IMG/VR virus record: IMGVR_UViG_3300020438_000053
Span: 1-54,294 of that record
Origin: a virus
Length of the DNA: 54,294 nt
Strand: one strand, 5' to 3'
How positions within the stretch are numbered: the stretch's first letter is position 1; every line of letters starts with the position of its first letter. The notes below the pieces were generated by a model. The model was given only the letters and a program-made list of their open reading frames with translations, did no database searches and had not been told where the DNA came from. Shown here in pieces: positions 1 to 7,605 of this stretch. The translations under genes and the position numbers were made by a program.

Positions 1-247
1 TGAGATAGCTTTGTTCAGCGATGAGAACGGTGACAGCGGAGTGCTTAGCGCCACCGATGTTGCCGACATATACGGCGGGGGCGCTCCCGGAGACCTCACC
101 GCATACAAGCCCCGAAATTGGTATAGAATGGGAGACGGAACGGGTGATTCAGCTACCACTGTGTACGACAGGGGTTCGGACACAGGAACAACCACCGACA
201 TGACTTTGGTCAATGCTTCATACTCTACTGACGTGCCCCAGACATGA
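1..247 (+). CDS. C-terminal end of a LamG-type (concanavalin-fold) virion protein, 5' partial
   Basis: The reading frame is open from position 2 and ends at TGA 245-247; the start lies outside the window. The first residues (EIALFS, then SATDVADIYGGGAPGDL) followed by WYRMGDG match the end of one LamG/laminin-G-like domain and the lead-in to another, an arrangement common in phage tail-fibre and decoration proteins that bind glycans. The last residues (YSTDVPQT) are a typical end for such proteins. The gene overlaps its downstream neighbour by ATGA, so they are probably co-translated. Likely exposed on the virion; partner and ligand are unknown. Confidence 0.65.
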   Translation, partial: EIALFSDENGDSGVLSATDVADIYGGGAPGDLTAYKPRNWYRMGDGTGDSATTVYDRGSDTGTTTDMTLVNASYSTDVPQT

Positions 248-480
248 AATACGTAATTATCAGTCAAGAGGAAGTCGCAAGTGTAAACTTTGGAAAAGTT
301 TTGGAGAATTCAGCCGATACCCTTCGATACAATGTCGAGGGAACTGAAACGGTTTTAAAATACTCCGGGTCTAAGCCCGGATTTCTATACGGAAAAGACA
401 CGCACACTCATTCTCAAATTTTAGAAATTATGAACACTGATGAGTGGATAATTCCTATTCCAGAGTCACCACCCGAATGA
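244..480 (+). CDS. Hypothetical 78-aa protein
   Basis: A small, mostly polar protein with no signal peptide, membrane segment or recognisable motif. The middle (RYNVEGTETVLKYSG) looks like beta strands, and the C-terminus is Pro/Glu-rich (IPIPESPPE). It starts at an ATGA overlap with the LamG-type gene and ends in an ATGA overlap with the lipoprotein gene, so it is a true member of this tightly coupled operon. Companions of tail-fibre genes are often chaperones or short virion proteins, but nothing in the sequence proves either role. Confidence 0.6.
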   Translation: MKYVIISQEEVASVNFGKVLENSADTLRYNVEGTETVLKYSGSKPGFLYGKDTHTHSQILEIMNTDEWIIPIPESPPE

Positions 481-917
481 GACTGCTCGTTATACTAATG
501 CTCATTACTTTTACAGGATGCTCGGTTAAACAATGGTACCCGATGGGCGGTGCTATTGCTGGCGGTACTGTGGGATCTCTTGGGGGTCCGATATCGGCGG
601 GAGCGGGGGCTGGTTTAGGCTATGCGGCTGGGGTTGTCGCGGAAAAAGGAGGATCGAATCTCAAGGACACCGCCGAAACCTTGGAAGCGTTGTCCGAGGG
701 AGACGTAAAAAAACTTTTAGAATTAAAAATGGAGGATCATCAATCGGGATTTGAGGAGTTTACTTCAACCATTAAGAAAATCCTGATGGCGGCTGCTTGC
801 TTTCTTGGAATCTATTTACTGGTTCCCATTTTAGTAGCTCGACGATGCTCCAAGAACGAGGCTGAGAAGCACATGACTCGGGCACCGTTTCCAACCAACA
901 CAAGAGATAAAAAATGA
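477..917 (+). CDS. Predicted lipoprotein with glycine-rich segment and C-terminal membrane helix
   Basis: The start is placed at ATG 477 because it overlaps the previous stop as ATGA and gives a clean lipoprotein signal (MRLLVILMLITFTGC, acylated Cys at residue 15). An in-frame ATG at 444 would put a charged extension before the signal. Residues about 24-55 are Gly/Ala-rich (GGAIAGGTVGSLGG), like glycine-zipper envelope proteins. Residues about 100-122 form a hydrophobic helix followed by RRC. It sits with two small membrane proteins, so a role in lysis, superinfection immunity or envelope remodelling is plausible. That role is inferred from location only. Confidence 0.65.
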   Translation: MRLLVILMLITFTGCSVKQWYPMGGAIAGGTVGSLGGPISAGAGAGLGYAAGVVAEKGGSNLKDTAETLEALSEGDVKKLLELKMEDHQSGFEEFTSTIKKILMAAACFLGIYLLVPILVARRCSKNEAEKHMTRAPFPTNTRDKK

Positions 918-1030
918 AAAATCTTAAGTTACTGAAAGAGTACTACACCGGACTTTCTCACACCGGAAAAGCATTATGTATACTAGCTGGACTAGTCGTT
1001 GTAATAGGAATTTTGGAGTTAATAACGTGA
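914..1030 (+). CDS. Small single-pass membrane protein, 38 aa
   Basis: ATG 914 overlaps the previous stop (ATGA). The 38-residue product has a basic N-terminus (MKNLKLLKEYY) and one strong transmembrane segment (ALCILAGLVVVIGILELI) and ends with TGA at 1028-1030. It lies between a lipoprotein gene and another small membrane protein, with 4-base overlaps on both sides, which argues that it is translated. A holin, antiholin or spanin-partner role is possible from size and context, but no family is recognised. Confidence 0.55.
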   Translation: MKNLKLLKEYYTGLSHTGKALCILAGLVVVIGILELIT

Positions 1031-1176
1031 GAGACGGTTTTCTAGCTGTAACAGGGACGGGCGGTACGTTCGTTCTAACTGATATGAACCCGTATCTGGC
1101 TTTCACTTGCGGAGTTCTTACACTTATACATGTCTCGTTTTCTCTTTTAAAAATGTGGAAAGATCGTAGAAAATAA
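1027..1176 (+). CDS. Small membrane protein, holin-like candidate
   Basis: The preferred start is GTG 1027, which overlaps the preceding stop as GTGA; an upstream in-frame ATG (976) would read through the previous gene with an unlikely N-terminus. The 49-aa product has a hydrophobic stretch (YLAFTCGVLTLIHVSFSLL) followed by a strongly basic tail (KMWKDRRK). One membrane helix with a cationic C-terminus is a common layout for small phage holins, but no endolysin is seen nearby to confirm this. It is the last gene of the tightly overlapped cluster; a 48-bp gap follows before the scaffold-like gene. Confidence 0.5.
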   Translation: MRDGFLAVTGTGGTFVLTDMNPYLAFTCGVLTLIHVSFSLLKMWKDRRK

Positions 1177-1224
1177 AATCCACAACCGGTTACATTAACC
1201 ATTCGAACACACTATGGTGCGGGA

Positions 1225-2214
1225 ATGGAAACCGAAACCGCGGTGGTTGATTCCCCGCAAGAACCAGTAACCAGCATCGAGGACGCGTCATCAAACGACC
1301 TCCGAGAAGCACTAGGAGTAACCGAGGAGGTCTCGCAAGAGATGTCCCCAGAACACGCTGCCGAACAGCAGCCCGAGGTCGAAGGCCCACAGCCCGAGGT
1401 CGGAGGCGAAAGTGAGGAAGATCGTCTAGCTAAAAGACGAATTCGACCGAGGAACGAGTTAGATCAGCAGGTAATTGACCTATACAGGTCAAATGCTTTT
1501 GGCGGAACTTTCGAAGACGCCTCTCGAATCATCTATAACCAGACGGGACCAGCTCCACCTAGTAATTTACCACCGCAGGAAGCCGAGGCGCCGCCGCCCG
1601 ACCCTTACGACGGACAGGTAAGTGAACTAAAGAGTCAGATCACCGAACTTGAAGAAAAGGTAGCTACAGCAGCCGAAGACCTTGAGACGACCGAAGCGCT
1701 GAGACTTCAGCGTGAGATCATGCACAAGGAACTCGAGATGAGGTCGTTAACTGATCGAAAAGAACGGGAGATGGAAGCTCTATCTCATCAAGCCTACAAC
1801 ACCCACCAAGAAAAAACGGTGGAGAGTCGAGACAAAGTATACGAACGGTTTCCCGAATTGCAGGATAAGACTCACATTATTCGCAAGCAATTCGACGAGT
1901 ACGTACGTGTAGCTCACGGAGATCCCGACTACGCAACTGTGTTCGAGTCACCTAAGTGGCCTGAACTTTTGGCTAACGAATTTGCATCTCATTTTGCCCC
2001 GCCACCGGGTCCGCAGGCTGAAACGCCGCAACCCCCACCGCATCAGGCACCTCAGATGGGAACTCAAGCCAGAGTTTTGACAACCGGCACAGCGGCACAA
2101 CCTGCTAACGCTCCGCTAACCGCGAACGGCGTGGCTGCGCAACTTCCGAATTTATCCTCTCAAGACCTTTATAAGCTCTTAGGATCCGCCGGGGGAGCCC
2201 AGCCAAACCGATAA
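1225..2214 (+). CDS. Scaffold-like capsid assembly protein
   Basis: A 329-aa acidic protein directly upstream of the major capsid gene, the usual place for a phage scaffolding protein. The N-terminal third is Glu/Pro/Gln-rich and probably disordered. Residues about 135-215 form a long charged coiled coil (SELKSQITELEEKVATAAED onwards). The C-terminal third is Pro/Gln/Ala-rich, ending in a short helix (SSQDLYKLLGSAGG) that could bind the capsid protein, as scaffold C-termini do in other phages. No protease motif is visible. The assignment rests on composition, coiled coil and position, not on family recognition. Confidence 0.6.
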   Translation: METETAVVDSPQEPVTSIEDASSNDLREALGVTEEVSQEMSPEHAAEQQPEVEGPQPEVGGESEEDRLAKRRIRPRNELDQQVIDLYRSNAFGGTFEDASRIIYNQTGPAPPSNLPPQEAEAPPPDPYDGQVSELKSQITELEEKVATAAEDLETTEALRLQREIMHKELEMRSLTDRKEREMEALSHQAYNTHQEKTVESRDKVYERFPELQDKTHIIRKQFDEYVRVAHGDPDYATVFESPKWPELLANEFASHFAPPPGPQAETPQPPPHQAPQMGTQARVLTTGTAAQPANAPLTANGVAAQLPNLSSQDLYKLLGSAGGAQPNR

Positions 2215-2224
2215 GTAGTTAGGG

Positions 2225-2248
2225 GAGTACCAACAACTAACAGTACTC
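2225..2248 (+). promoter_or_regulatory. Inverted repeat in the leader of the major capsid gene
   Basis: GAGTAC (2225-2230) and GTACTC (2243-2248) form a perfect 6-bp stem around a 12-nt loop, 34 nt before the capsid ATG. The rest of the leader is AT-rich (ACTATATTATACA just before the ATG) and has no Shine-Dalgarno sequence, which is odd for what should be the most abundant virion protein. The hairpin may stabilise the mRNA or bind a regulator. Confidence 0.35.
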
Positions 2249-2282
2249 ATAGCGTAATACATACGCATAACTATATTATACA

Positions 2283-3776
2283 ATGCCTGATAAAACATTC
2301 CCAGCAGACAACGCTGGTGCCGGTCTTTCCGGCGACAACGTTGATCTAATCCAAAACGCTACGTCCTACGCCGAACTCTTGAAAGGCGCCACAAGCGCTG
2401 ATCGAGGCAACGACGAACTGCGCACTAAAATCTGGTCTGAACTCGTAACGAGGGATGCCCGGGAAAAAAACGTGTTCGCAAAATTCATCGGCGGCGAAGG
2501 AAGTGACAAACCTATAACTGAAAAGCGCGACCTATCTGCAGGCGGTTCCGACCGTGTTGTCTTCACTACGGTAGCTCCAATTCGCGGACAAGGTGTCCGG
2601 GGAGAAGCGGTTCTGAAGAACTCTACGGATACGCTCGATTTCGATACCTTCCACATGGAAATCGATCTCGTTCGCCACGCAGTAGCTTGGACGCAAGTCT
2701 TGAAGCTTATGCGCTTCACAGGCAAAACCATCGACCAGCTTTCGGCTGAAGTCATGACTGAATGGATGGCTCGTACTGAGCAAGACCACATCATGCTTGC
2801 ACTTCGCCAAACCTGCTTGAATTCCGCTAATGTTGGAAGCAATCTGATTTCCGCTTATGGCGCTTCCGGAGATCTTAAGTACTCCGAAGGTTTGTCCACA
2901 GACATTATTCAGGAAGCCAAGCAAGCTCTTATTGCTGGTGGAGGTGAGCCCATGAATACCGGAGGAGACGTTAACCAGGAAATTCCAGGTTATTTGTTCT
3001 TCGCGGCCGATGCATGTCTTCGTCCTCTACGCAGTGACCCCGACTACTTGGAAGCAATCACACAAGCTGACGCTCGTGGTGAAAACAACAAGTTGTACAC
3101 AGGTTCATATGCCAAGTGGGACAACAACGTAATCGCAAACCACAACGTGATCATGGATTCAGCTCGCGGCCGTCAAGGCAGCCCGCTTCTTCCTTCGTTC
3201 TCGAACTTCACAGCTATAGCTGACGCTGCGACATCAATCGGTGAAGCTGGTGGAGATTACATGGCTAACTTCGTTGGTGCCGATGTAAAAATTCCTGGTG
3301 GAGGCGGTGACAATGCCGCGCTAGAAGCCGGAACTAAATACATCCTCGGCATCAAGCCAAACGGCGAGTTCCGCTTGTACAGCTACACGAACGGCCTCTT
3401 CAACGCTGACATGAGTGCAATCGAAGGTGCTACTTACGTTGACATCTCCGGTTCTATAACCGCAGGCACCCAATCCTCGGACAACGCGTTCCCAGCCGGG
3501 TCTACGTTCGTTCAAGCTAACTCGATCGGAACTCCGATTGGTTACGCTATGGCCGCCGGAAGAGACGCTCTCTACTACGCTAAAGGTAGCGTATTTGGAG
3601 AACAAATCTTCCACTACGATGACTTCGCTAACTCAGGAAACCAAGCCCACTTGTCGGCTGTAGGTGTTCAATCCGTTTACGGAATGGCCGCTCGCAAAGA
3701 CACTCGTGGCAGGATCCCCGGAGTTCAGCTTGTCGAAGTGGTGCGCCAAGTACCAGGGTTTACGTTTGCTAACTAA
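2283..3776 (+). CDS. Major capsid protein, DUF4043/N4-gp56 type
   Basis: A 497-aa protein whose central part follows the pattern of the DUF4043 (N4 gp56-like) major capsid family, which has the HK97 fold. Visible signs are KFIGGEGSDKPITEKRDLSA, then a strand-rich block, then MEIDLVRHAVAWTQVLKLMR and a helix ending MARTEQDHIMLALRQT. Later parts include an inserted beta-rich domain (about 340-400) and a conserved end (FHYDDFANSG, then GMAARKDTRGRIPGVQLVEV). It follows the scaffold-like gene and is followed by a terminator, as expected for a highly expressed capsid gene. Base composition is more balanced than in neighbours. The start at 2283 gives the expected N-terminus but has no Shine-Dalgarno. 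Confidence 0.88.
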   Translation: MPDKTFPADNAGAGLSGDNVDLIQNATSYAELLKGATSADRGNDELRTKIWSELVTRDAREKNVFAKFIGGEGSDKPITEKRDLSAGGSDRVVFTTVAPIRGQGVRGEAVLKNSTDTLDFDTFHMEIDLVRHAVAWTQVLKLMRFTGKTIDQLSAEVMTEWMARTEQDHIMLALRQTCLNSANVGSNLISAYGASGDLKYSEGLSTDIIQEAKQALIAGGGEPMNTGGDVNQEIPGYLFFAADACLRPLRSDPDYLEAITQADARGENNKLYTGSYAKWDNNVIANHNVIMDSARGRQGSPLLPSFSNFTAIADAATSIGEAGGDYMANFVGADVKIPGGGGDNAALEAGTKYILGIKPNGEFRLYSYTNGLFNADMSAIEGATYVDISGSITAGTQSSDNAFPAGSTFVQANSIGTPIGYAMAAGRDALYYAKGSVFGEQIFHYDDFANSGNQAHLSAVGVQSVYGMAARKDTRGRIPGVQLVEVVRQVPGFTFAN

Positions 3777-3791
3777 CTTCCCATCCACATC

Positions 3792-3856
3792 AGCGACTAT
3801 TTTAGTCGCTAACCGCCGGCTCTCCTCCCTATCGGGGGGAGAGCTTCGGTGTTTTT
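3792..3856 (+). terminator. Terminator after the major capsid gene (two tandem hairpins)
   Basis: A first stem AGCGACT/AGTCGCT (3792-3798 and 3804-3810) is followed by a strong hairpin with arms 3819-3829 and 3834-3844 (GCTCTCCTCCC paired with GGGGGGAGAGC, one G-U), loop TATC, and then a T-run at 3852-3856. This fits an intrinsic terminator or attenuator separating abundant capsid mRNA from the tail genes. Confidence 0.7.
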
Positions 3857-3896
3857 AGATTTTATGAAGATTATAATAATAGGTAAAAGAGATACT

Positions 3897-4187
3897 ATGG
3901 GCACTACGCCTAACATTCGCGTCAAAGGTGTTTCACGCCTTTCCTACAATTTTTTGTGGGATCCGAAAATACGGCACTATGCGTATGAACCTAAAGACCA
4001 AGCGCAAGTAAATGACATCTTTCGCTCGCAGGGCAGAGTGTATCGGCATATATTTTTCTCGGCATGGCTACCCGAACCCGAGCCGGAGCCCGAGGTTGAA
4101 GAGCCCAAGGCCGAGGTTGTAGAGCCAAAGGTCAAAAGAACCCCTAAGAAAAAAGTTAAAAAAGCGGTTGCGGTAGACAACCGATAG
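3897..4187 (+). CDS. Hypothetical protein after the capsid gene, 96 aa, with basic tail
   Basis: ATG 3897 is chosen because the alternative in-frame GTG (3849) lies inside the preceding terminator. Residues 1-55 look like a small folded domain (NIRVKGVSRLSYNFLWDPK, then RHIFFSAWLP). The rest is low complexity: an acidic PEPEPEPEVEE run followed by Lys-rich KRTPKKKVKKAV. Charge-patterned tails are seen in small capsid-associated proteins, and it sits between capsid and connector genes, so a head-completion or decoration role is reasonable but unproven. Confidence 0.6.
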   Translation: MGTTPNIRVKGVSRLSYNFLWDPKIRHYAYEPKDQAQVNDIFRSQGRVYRHIFFSAWLPEPEPEPEVEEPKAEVVEPKVKRTPKKKVKKAVAVDNR

Positions 4188-4201
4188 GCTAACGGGGCAT
4201 G

Positions 4202-4219
4202 GTAGGTTAGCGTACCTAC
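4202..4219 (+). promoter_or_regulatory. Hairpin immediately before the connector start codon
   Basis: GTAGGT (4202-4207) and ACCTAC (4214-4219) form a perfect 6-bp stem with loop TAGCGT, ending at the base before ATG 4220. The only AGG-like ribosome-binding sequence lies within the left arm, so folding could limit initiation of this gene. Confidence 0.4.
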
Positions 4220-4972
4220 ATGGCCGTAATTACTTACAAAGCGTTACAGGATCAGCTCGCCTCCATGCTAGGAGCGGACGGTGCATCTGATTTACCCCCC
4301 GTTGATCAAACGCGACTCGGGATATTTATAAACCAAGCGTATCGGGAGTGCTATCTTCCCATAGACGGCCGAAGACCTCAATGGGCATCGCGAAAACTGA
4401 CCTTAAGTTACGCTAAAGAACAAAAGTCAGCAGAACTGGGCACGGATGTAATTGACGTCGACAAAATACCTGAGCTAGACGGCCTTGGACCTTTGAGCCC
4501 CATGTCGGGACCAGAGGACGAAATCCGAATTCGCTCGCACTACAGCTCAGATTTCAAAGCCCCCGGGCTAAGAGGGCTGGGCTTCCCTAATTTCGAAGGA
4601 ATAGAGCCTGAAGTCAGCCGACCCATCTGGTATTACGTCGACACTACCGACAGCGGAACCGACAGCGAAGTGATGCCTAGACTATTTTTATACCCGATAC
4701 CCGATCAGGCATACACGGTAACTCTTCGAGCCAACGTAATGCCTGCGGAACTATCATTTGACTCCGATAAACCTAGGCTTCCCGGAGACGTTGTGTGGGA
4801 CATATTGTTCCCGCTCGCTCAAGAAAAAATGCTAGCTGATCCTAGGTACAACGGAGCAAACAAAGAACTACTCGTGCTGGCAGCTCAAAACGCTCGAAAA
4901 AGACTGTCTACGCTAGCCTCTGCCCAAAAACACAAAGGCTCTATGAGGCTGGTAAAACGCGGAGGCTGGTGA
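4220..4972 (+). CDS. Probable head-tail connector (adaptor) protein
   Basis: A 250-aa protein with a helical N-terminus (TYKALQDQLASML, then RLGIFINQAYRECY), a middle domain with beta strands (MPRLFLYPIPDQAYTVTLRA) and a helical C-terminus (PGDVVWDILFPLAQEKML, then ELLVLAAQNARKRLSTL). This helix - beta hairpin - helix pattern, with LFLYPIPDQAYTVTL in the middle, is typical of adaptor or gateway proteins that sit under the portal in short-tailed phages. Its place directly after the capsid genes agrees. It ends next to the GTG of the following structural gene. Family assignment is by pattern only. Confidence 0.55.
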   Translation: MAVITYKALQDQLASMLGADGASDLPPVDQTRLGIFINQAYRECYLPIDGRRPQWASRKLTLSYAKEQKSAELGTDVIDVDKIPELDGLGPLSPMSGPEDEIRIRSHYSSDFKAPGLRGLGFPNFEGIEPEVSRPIWYYVDTTDSGTDSEVMPRLFLYPIPDQAYTVTLRANVMPAELSFDSDKPRLPGDVVWDILFPLAQEKMLADPRYNGANKELLVLAAQNARKRLSTLASAQKHKGSMRLVKRGGW

Positions 4973-4973
4973 A

Positions 4974-6335
4974 GTGTCCCTAGACCTTAGAATACGACCT
5001 CTCGGTCGTCCGAAAATAACTAAGGACAATGCCCTTGGGTTACAGCGCCTAAGTCGACGGTATGTGGTCGAAGGCCCTAAAGTAACTAAAACCGGAATAA
5101 ACGGGACTCTTGATGGAACCGCGTTGTTTTTGGAGGTAGGTAAACCCGACGAGGAATTTACTGACCATTACTTAATCAACCAACAGATAGAGCCCGGTAA
5201 GACCGTGGACAAAGCCTACTTAACTCGGCAATACGCTCAGTTAAGAAATACGTGGCATTCTGAGCAATCGAGCCAAACTGCGTTTTTAAAAACTCTGTAC
5301 CGAAAATATACAGTGCTCCGCAAAAAAGACGACGTGTTAGGGTATGACGAAACTGCGTGGGGGATGCACCCAGTTAACTCCCTAGGAGGGTCCGACTCAC
5401 ACGATCCTTGGGACTTCCTTCCGCAAATAATAAAAAACACAAGCCCTACGACTTCGTATACCGTTGAGGACATCGTAAAAGCGGCGGAAGCATACCCAAA
5501 GCAATTCGAAGTTGACGATAACGTAATTCAACAATTTGGCGCAGACCTAGTAAACTACATACCTCTTCAAAATTTAGAGTGGATGCCCGCCAATGTTTCA
5601 ATAGACACGTCTAACCCCGGGGTCGACCTATGGGCGGTGTCGTGGAAACTCCCAAGTACCCCGAGCTGGTCTTTCGCTACGGGAAAGGGAGGGTCGTTTA
5701 AACTACCTCAGTTTGTTGATTTTGATGAATCCGGTTTTCACGTGCGAGGGTCTGCGGGGGCAGGAACTTCTTCAAAAAGCGCTTACAACTTTACGTTCTT
5801 TTACACAGGTGCCAACCCTCCCGCTATATTTACCCAAGCAGCGGGGGGAGGGCAGGGGACACCTACCGTCAGTATGGATTTTTACTTTCAAGGAGTAGAC
5901 GGCAGGGTTCAAACATTTAAGAGCACCTTTCCAAATTCCATTTTTAGCTACGGAGTGAATATGAGTGCGTATCTAAAATTCGAATCAAACACCCCAAACC
6001 CAGACGCTGGGATTGGAGTGATGGAAAAAGTCGCGATAGCGAAAAAATCGGGAGCTGCCGGCGAGCTTGTGTTTGGCTGGGACGCCGTAAACCCTTCTCC
6101 TGAGTACGTAAAGGCTAACGGCTATATCATTCCGTTAGCGGACTTTGACAAAATGCCTCACTTTCAAGGGCGTCCAATAGTCAAAGCCGGTGGTAATATA
6201 ACATGGTCTTCAGGTTACAACACCTCTGGCGGTTCCGCTGGGGTAATCCCCACTCGGATCGTGGGCTCTCAAATTAAAGCGGTGCATTCACACAAGGGCA
6301 AACGTATCTGGGTTATTCAACTGACCTTTTTATAA
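4974..6335 (+). CDS. Structural protein of unknown function, 453 aa
   Basis: Starts with GTG one base after the previous stop. The N-terminal 150 residues are charged with helices (KAYLTRQYAQLRNTWHSEQS); from about residue 200 onward it is beta- and Gly-rich (SWSFATGKGGSFKLPQFVDF, GGSAGVIPTRIV) with few charges, as in tail proteins. No catalytic motif is visible. It lies between a connector candidate and other tail genes, and its stop overlaps the next ATG (TAATGG), so translation is coupled. Probably a tail component. Confidence 0.6.
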   Translation: MSLDLRIRPLGRPKITKDNALGLQRLSRRYVVEGPKVTKTGINGTLDGTALFLEVGKPDEEFTDHYLINQQIEPGKTVDKAYLTRQYAQLRNTWHSEQSSQTAFLKTLYRKYTVLRKKDDVLGYDETAWGMHPVNSLGGSDSHDPWDFLPQIIKNTSPTTSYTVEDIVKAAEAYPKQFEVDDNVIQQFGADLVNYIPLQNLEWMPANVSIDTSNPGVDLWAVSWKLPSTPSWSFATGKGGSFKLPQFVDFDESGFHVRGSAGAGTSSKSAYNFTFFYTGANPPAIFTQAAGGGQGTPTVSMDFYFQGVDGRVQTFKSTFPNSIFSYGVNMSAYLKFESNTPNPDAGIGVMEKVAIAKKSGAAGELVFGWDAVNPSPEYVKANGYIIPLADFDKMPHFQGRPIVKAGGNITWSSGYNTSGGSAGVIPTRIVGSQIKAVHSHKGKRIWVIQLTFL

Positions 6336-7453
6336 TGGACGAAGAAATTCGCGAGGAAGAAAAGGCTCGACAGCAAGAGCTCTTGGAGGAGTTACAAGCT
6401 GAAGTAGAAGCCATAAGGGAAGAAATTTCCGACCTTAACGAGCCTACTGCTTTTACATACGACGAGCCTATAAGACCTGCCGTCACTCATTTTATGAAGG
6501 ACCTAGAGGACGGTGCCAGCGTTGACGTTGTGCAAGATGCGTTCGTAAATTTCGTAAAGGATCGGCATGCACAAAAAGCGGAGGACTTGCCCGTGTCCGT
6601 GTCCTTGCCCGACAGCACTGATCTAATCGTTGCTAAATACGGGGACTGCTTAAAGTTTTGCTACCTTTTACGAGTCGACGGTTTTAATCAGCCGAAAGTG
6701 CCGGACAGTTTAGACACTTTAATCCGGGAAGAAGACGTGGGCGGTAAAGGAGAGGCTAAGGGACCTCCCAAAATGGCTTTTATATTCTGGGATAATTGTA
6801 CAGGCGAGGAAACAGACTGCGCGTGCGAATCCATTACGTCGATCGGAGAGTATGAGTGGGACGTGGTAACACAGGAGGGATGCAAGTCTTTTAATATATT
6901 GACCTCCGTATCGAAAGAAGATTCAAGCGGAGGCACTCAGCTAAAGTTCAAAGAGCGCGAAATCCACATAGACAAATGCGGAAAGGTGCTAAAACTAGGA
7001 CCGGAAAGTGACGTGGATATAACTGTGCCGTGCTGCGACCCTACCTCCGATCTTTGCCCAGAGGAGAACAATACGTACACTCTGGTATTTAAGACGTGGA
7101 CTGAAACTGGAGCGAACCATCCACTGTGGAGTCATCTAAATTGCCGTAAGGAAGTGGATAATGTTTTATACAGACCCTACAGGGGCGGCACTTTTACATT
7201 TACGAGAGCTACTGGTTTATACACAGCGCCCGACATCAATGCAGATGCGTGGAACAGGGAGCAACCAAATTGGTGTACCTCTTTTACAGAAACAGCCACA
7301 ACTGGGGCGACTCTCTCGTACGACTCAACCAACGAGCGGTGGAATGTCGACGTAGGTAGTTTTTTTGCAGGCTCCGTACCCGGATGCTCCCCCATAATAA
7401 CCGGAAGTACAGGTACTCAAAATGTATATTATACTGAATACTCCATAGCATAA
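6335..7453 (+). CDS. Cysteine-rich virion-module protein of unknown function, 372 aa
   Basis: Begins with a coiled coil (residues about 1-36, EEIREEEKARQQELLEELQ), followed by a helical segment and then a beta-rich region with many cysteines (CLKFCYLL, CTGEETDCACES, VPCCDPTSDLCPEE). So many cysteines are unusual for a phage tail protein; they may form disulfides after release or bind metal. The coiled coil suggests a trimer. TAATG overlaps join it to the genes on both sides. No known family is recognised. Confidence 0.6.
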   Translation: MDEEIREEEKARQQELLEELQAEVEAIREEISDLNEPTAFTYDEPIRPAVTHFMKDLEDGASVDVVQDAFVNFVKDRHAQKAEDLPVSVSLPDSTDLIVAKYGDCLKFCYLLRVDGFNQPKVPDSLDTLIREEDVGGKGEAKGPPKMAFIFWDNCTGEETDCACESITSIGEYEWDVVTQEGCKSFNILTSVSKEDSSGGTQLKFKEREIHIDKCGKVLKLGPESDVDITVPCCDPTSDLCPEENNTYTLVFKTWTETGANHPLWSHLNCRKEVDNVLYRPYRGGTFTFTRATGLYTAPDINADAWNREQPNWCTSFTETATTGATLSYDSTNERWNVDVGSFFAGSVPGCSPIITGSTGTQNVYYTEYSIA

Positions 7454-7605
7454 TGACAAAAAAAGAAGAATCTAAAGGGCTAGGCGACACTGTTAAAAAG
7501 GTGACTACTAAGCTGGGCATCAAGCAATGCAACTCTTGTAAAAAGCGTCAAGAAGCTCTCAACCGGTTGGTTCCGTACAAGAAACCTAATAGAAAAGAAG
7601 GATGA
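7453..7605 (+). CDS. Small CxxCxxR protein, 50 aa
   Basis: Starts at ATG 7453 (overlapping the previous TAA) and ends at TGA 7603-7605, overlapping the next ATG as ATGA. After a Lys-rich N-terminus it carries GIKQCNSCKKRQEALNRLVPY. This Cys-x-x-Cys-x-x-Arg...Leu-Asn-Arg...Pro-Tyr pattern recurs in tiny proteins beside tail genes in several phages. A single CxxC pair could hold a metal in a dimer. Function is unknown, but the overlaps and motif make it a real gene. Confidence 0.65.
   Translation: MTKKEESKGLGDTVKKVTTKLGIKQCNSCKKRQEALNRLVPYKKPNRKEG

Noticed and set aside
2366-2842. 158-residue minus-strand frame inside the capsid gene
   Set aside because: Antisense to conserved capsid codons, with no ribosome-binding site or homology pattern.
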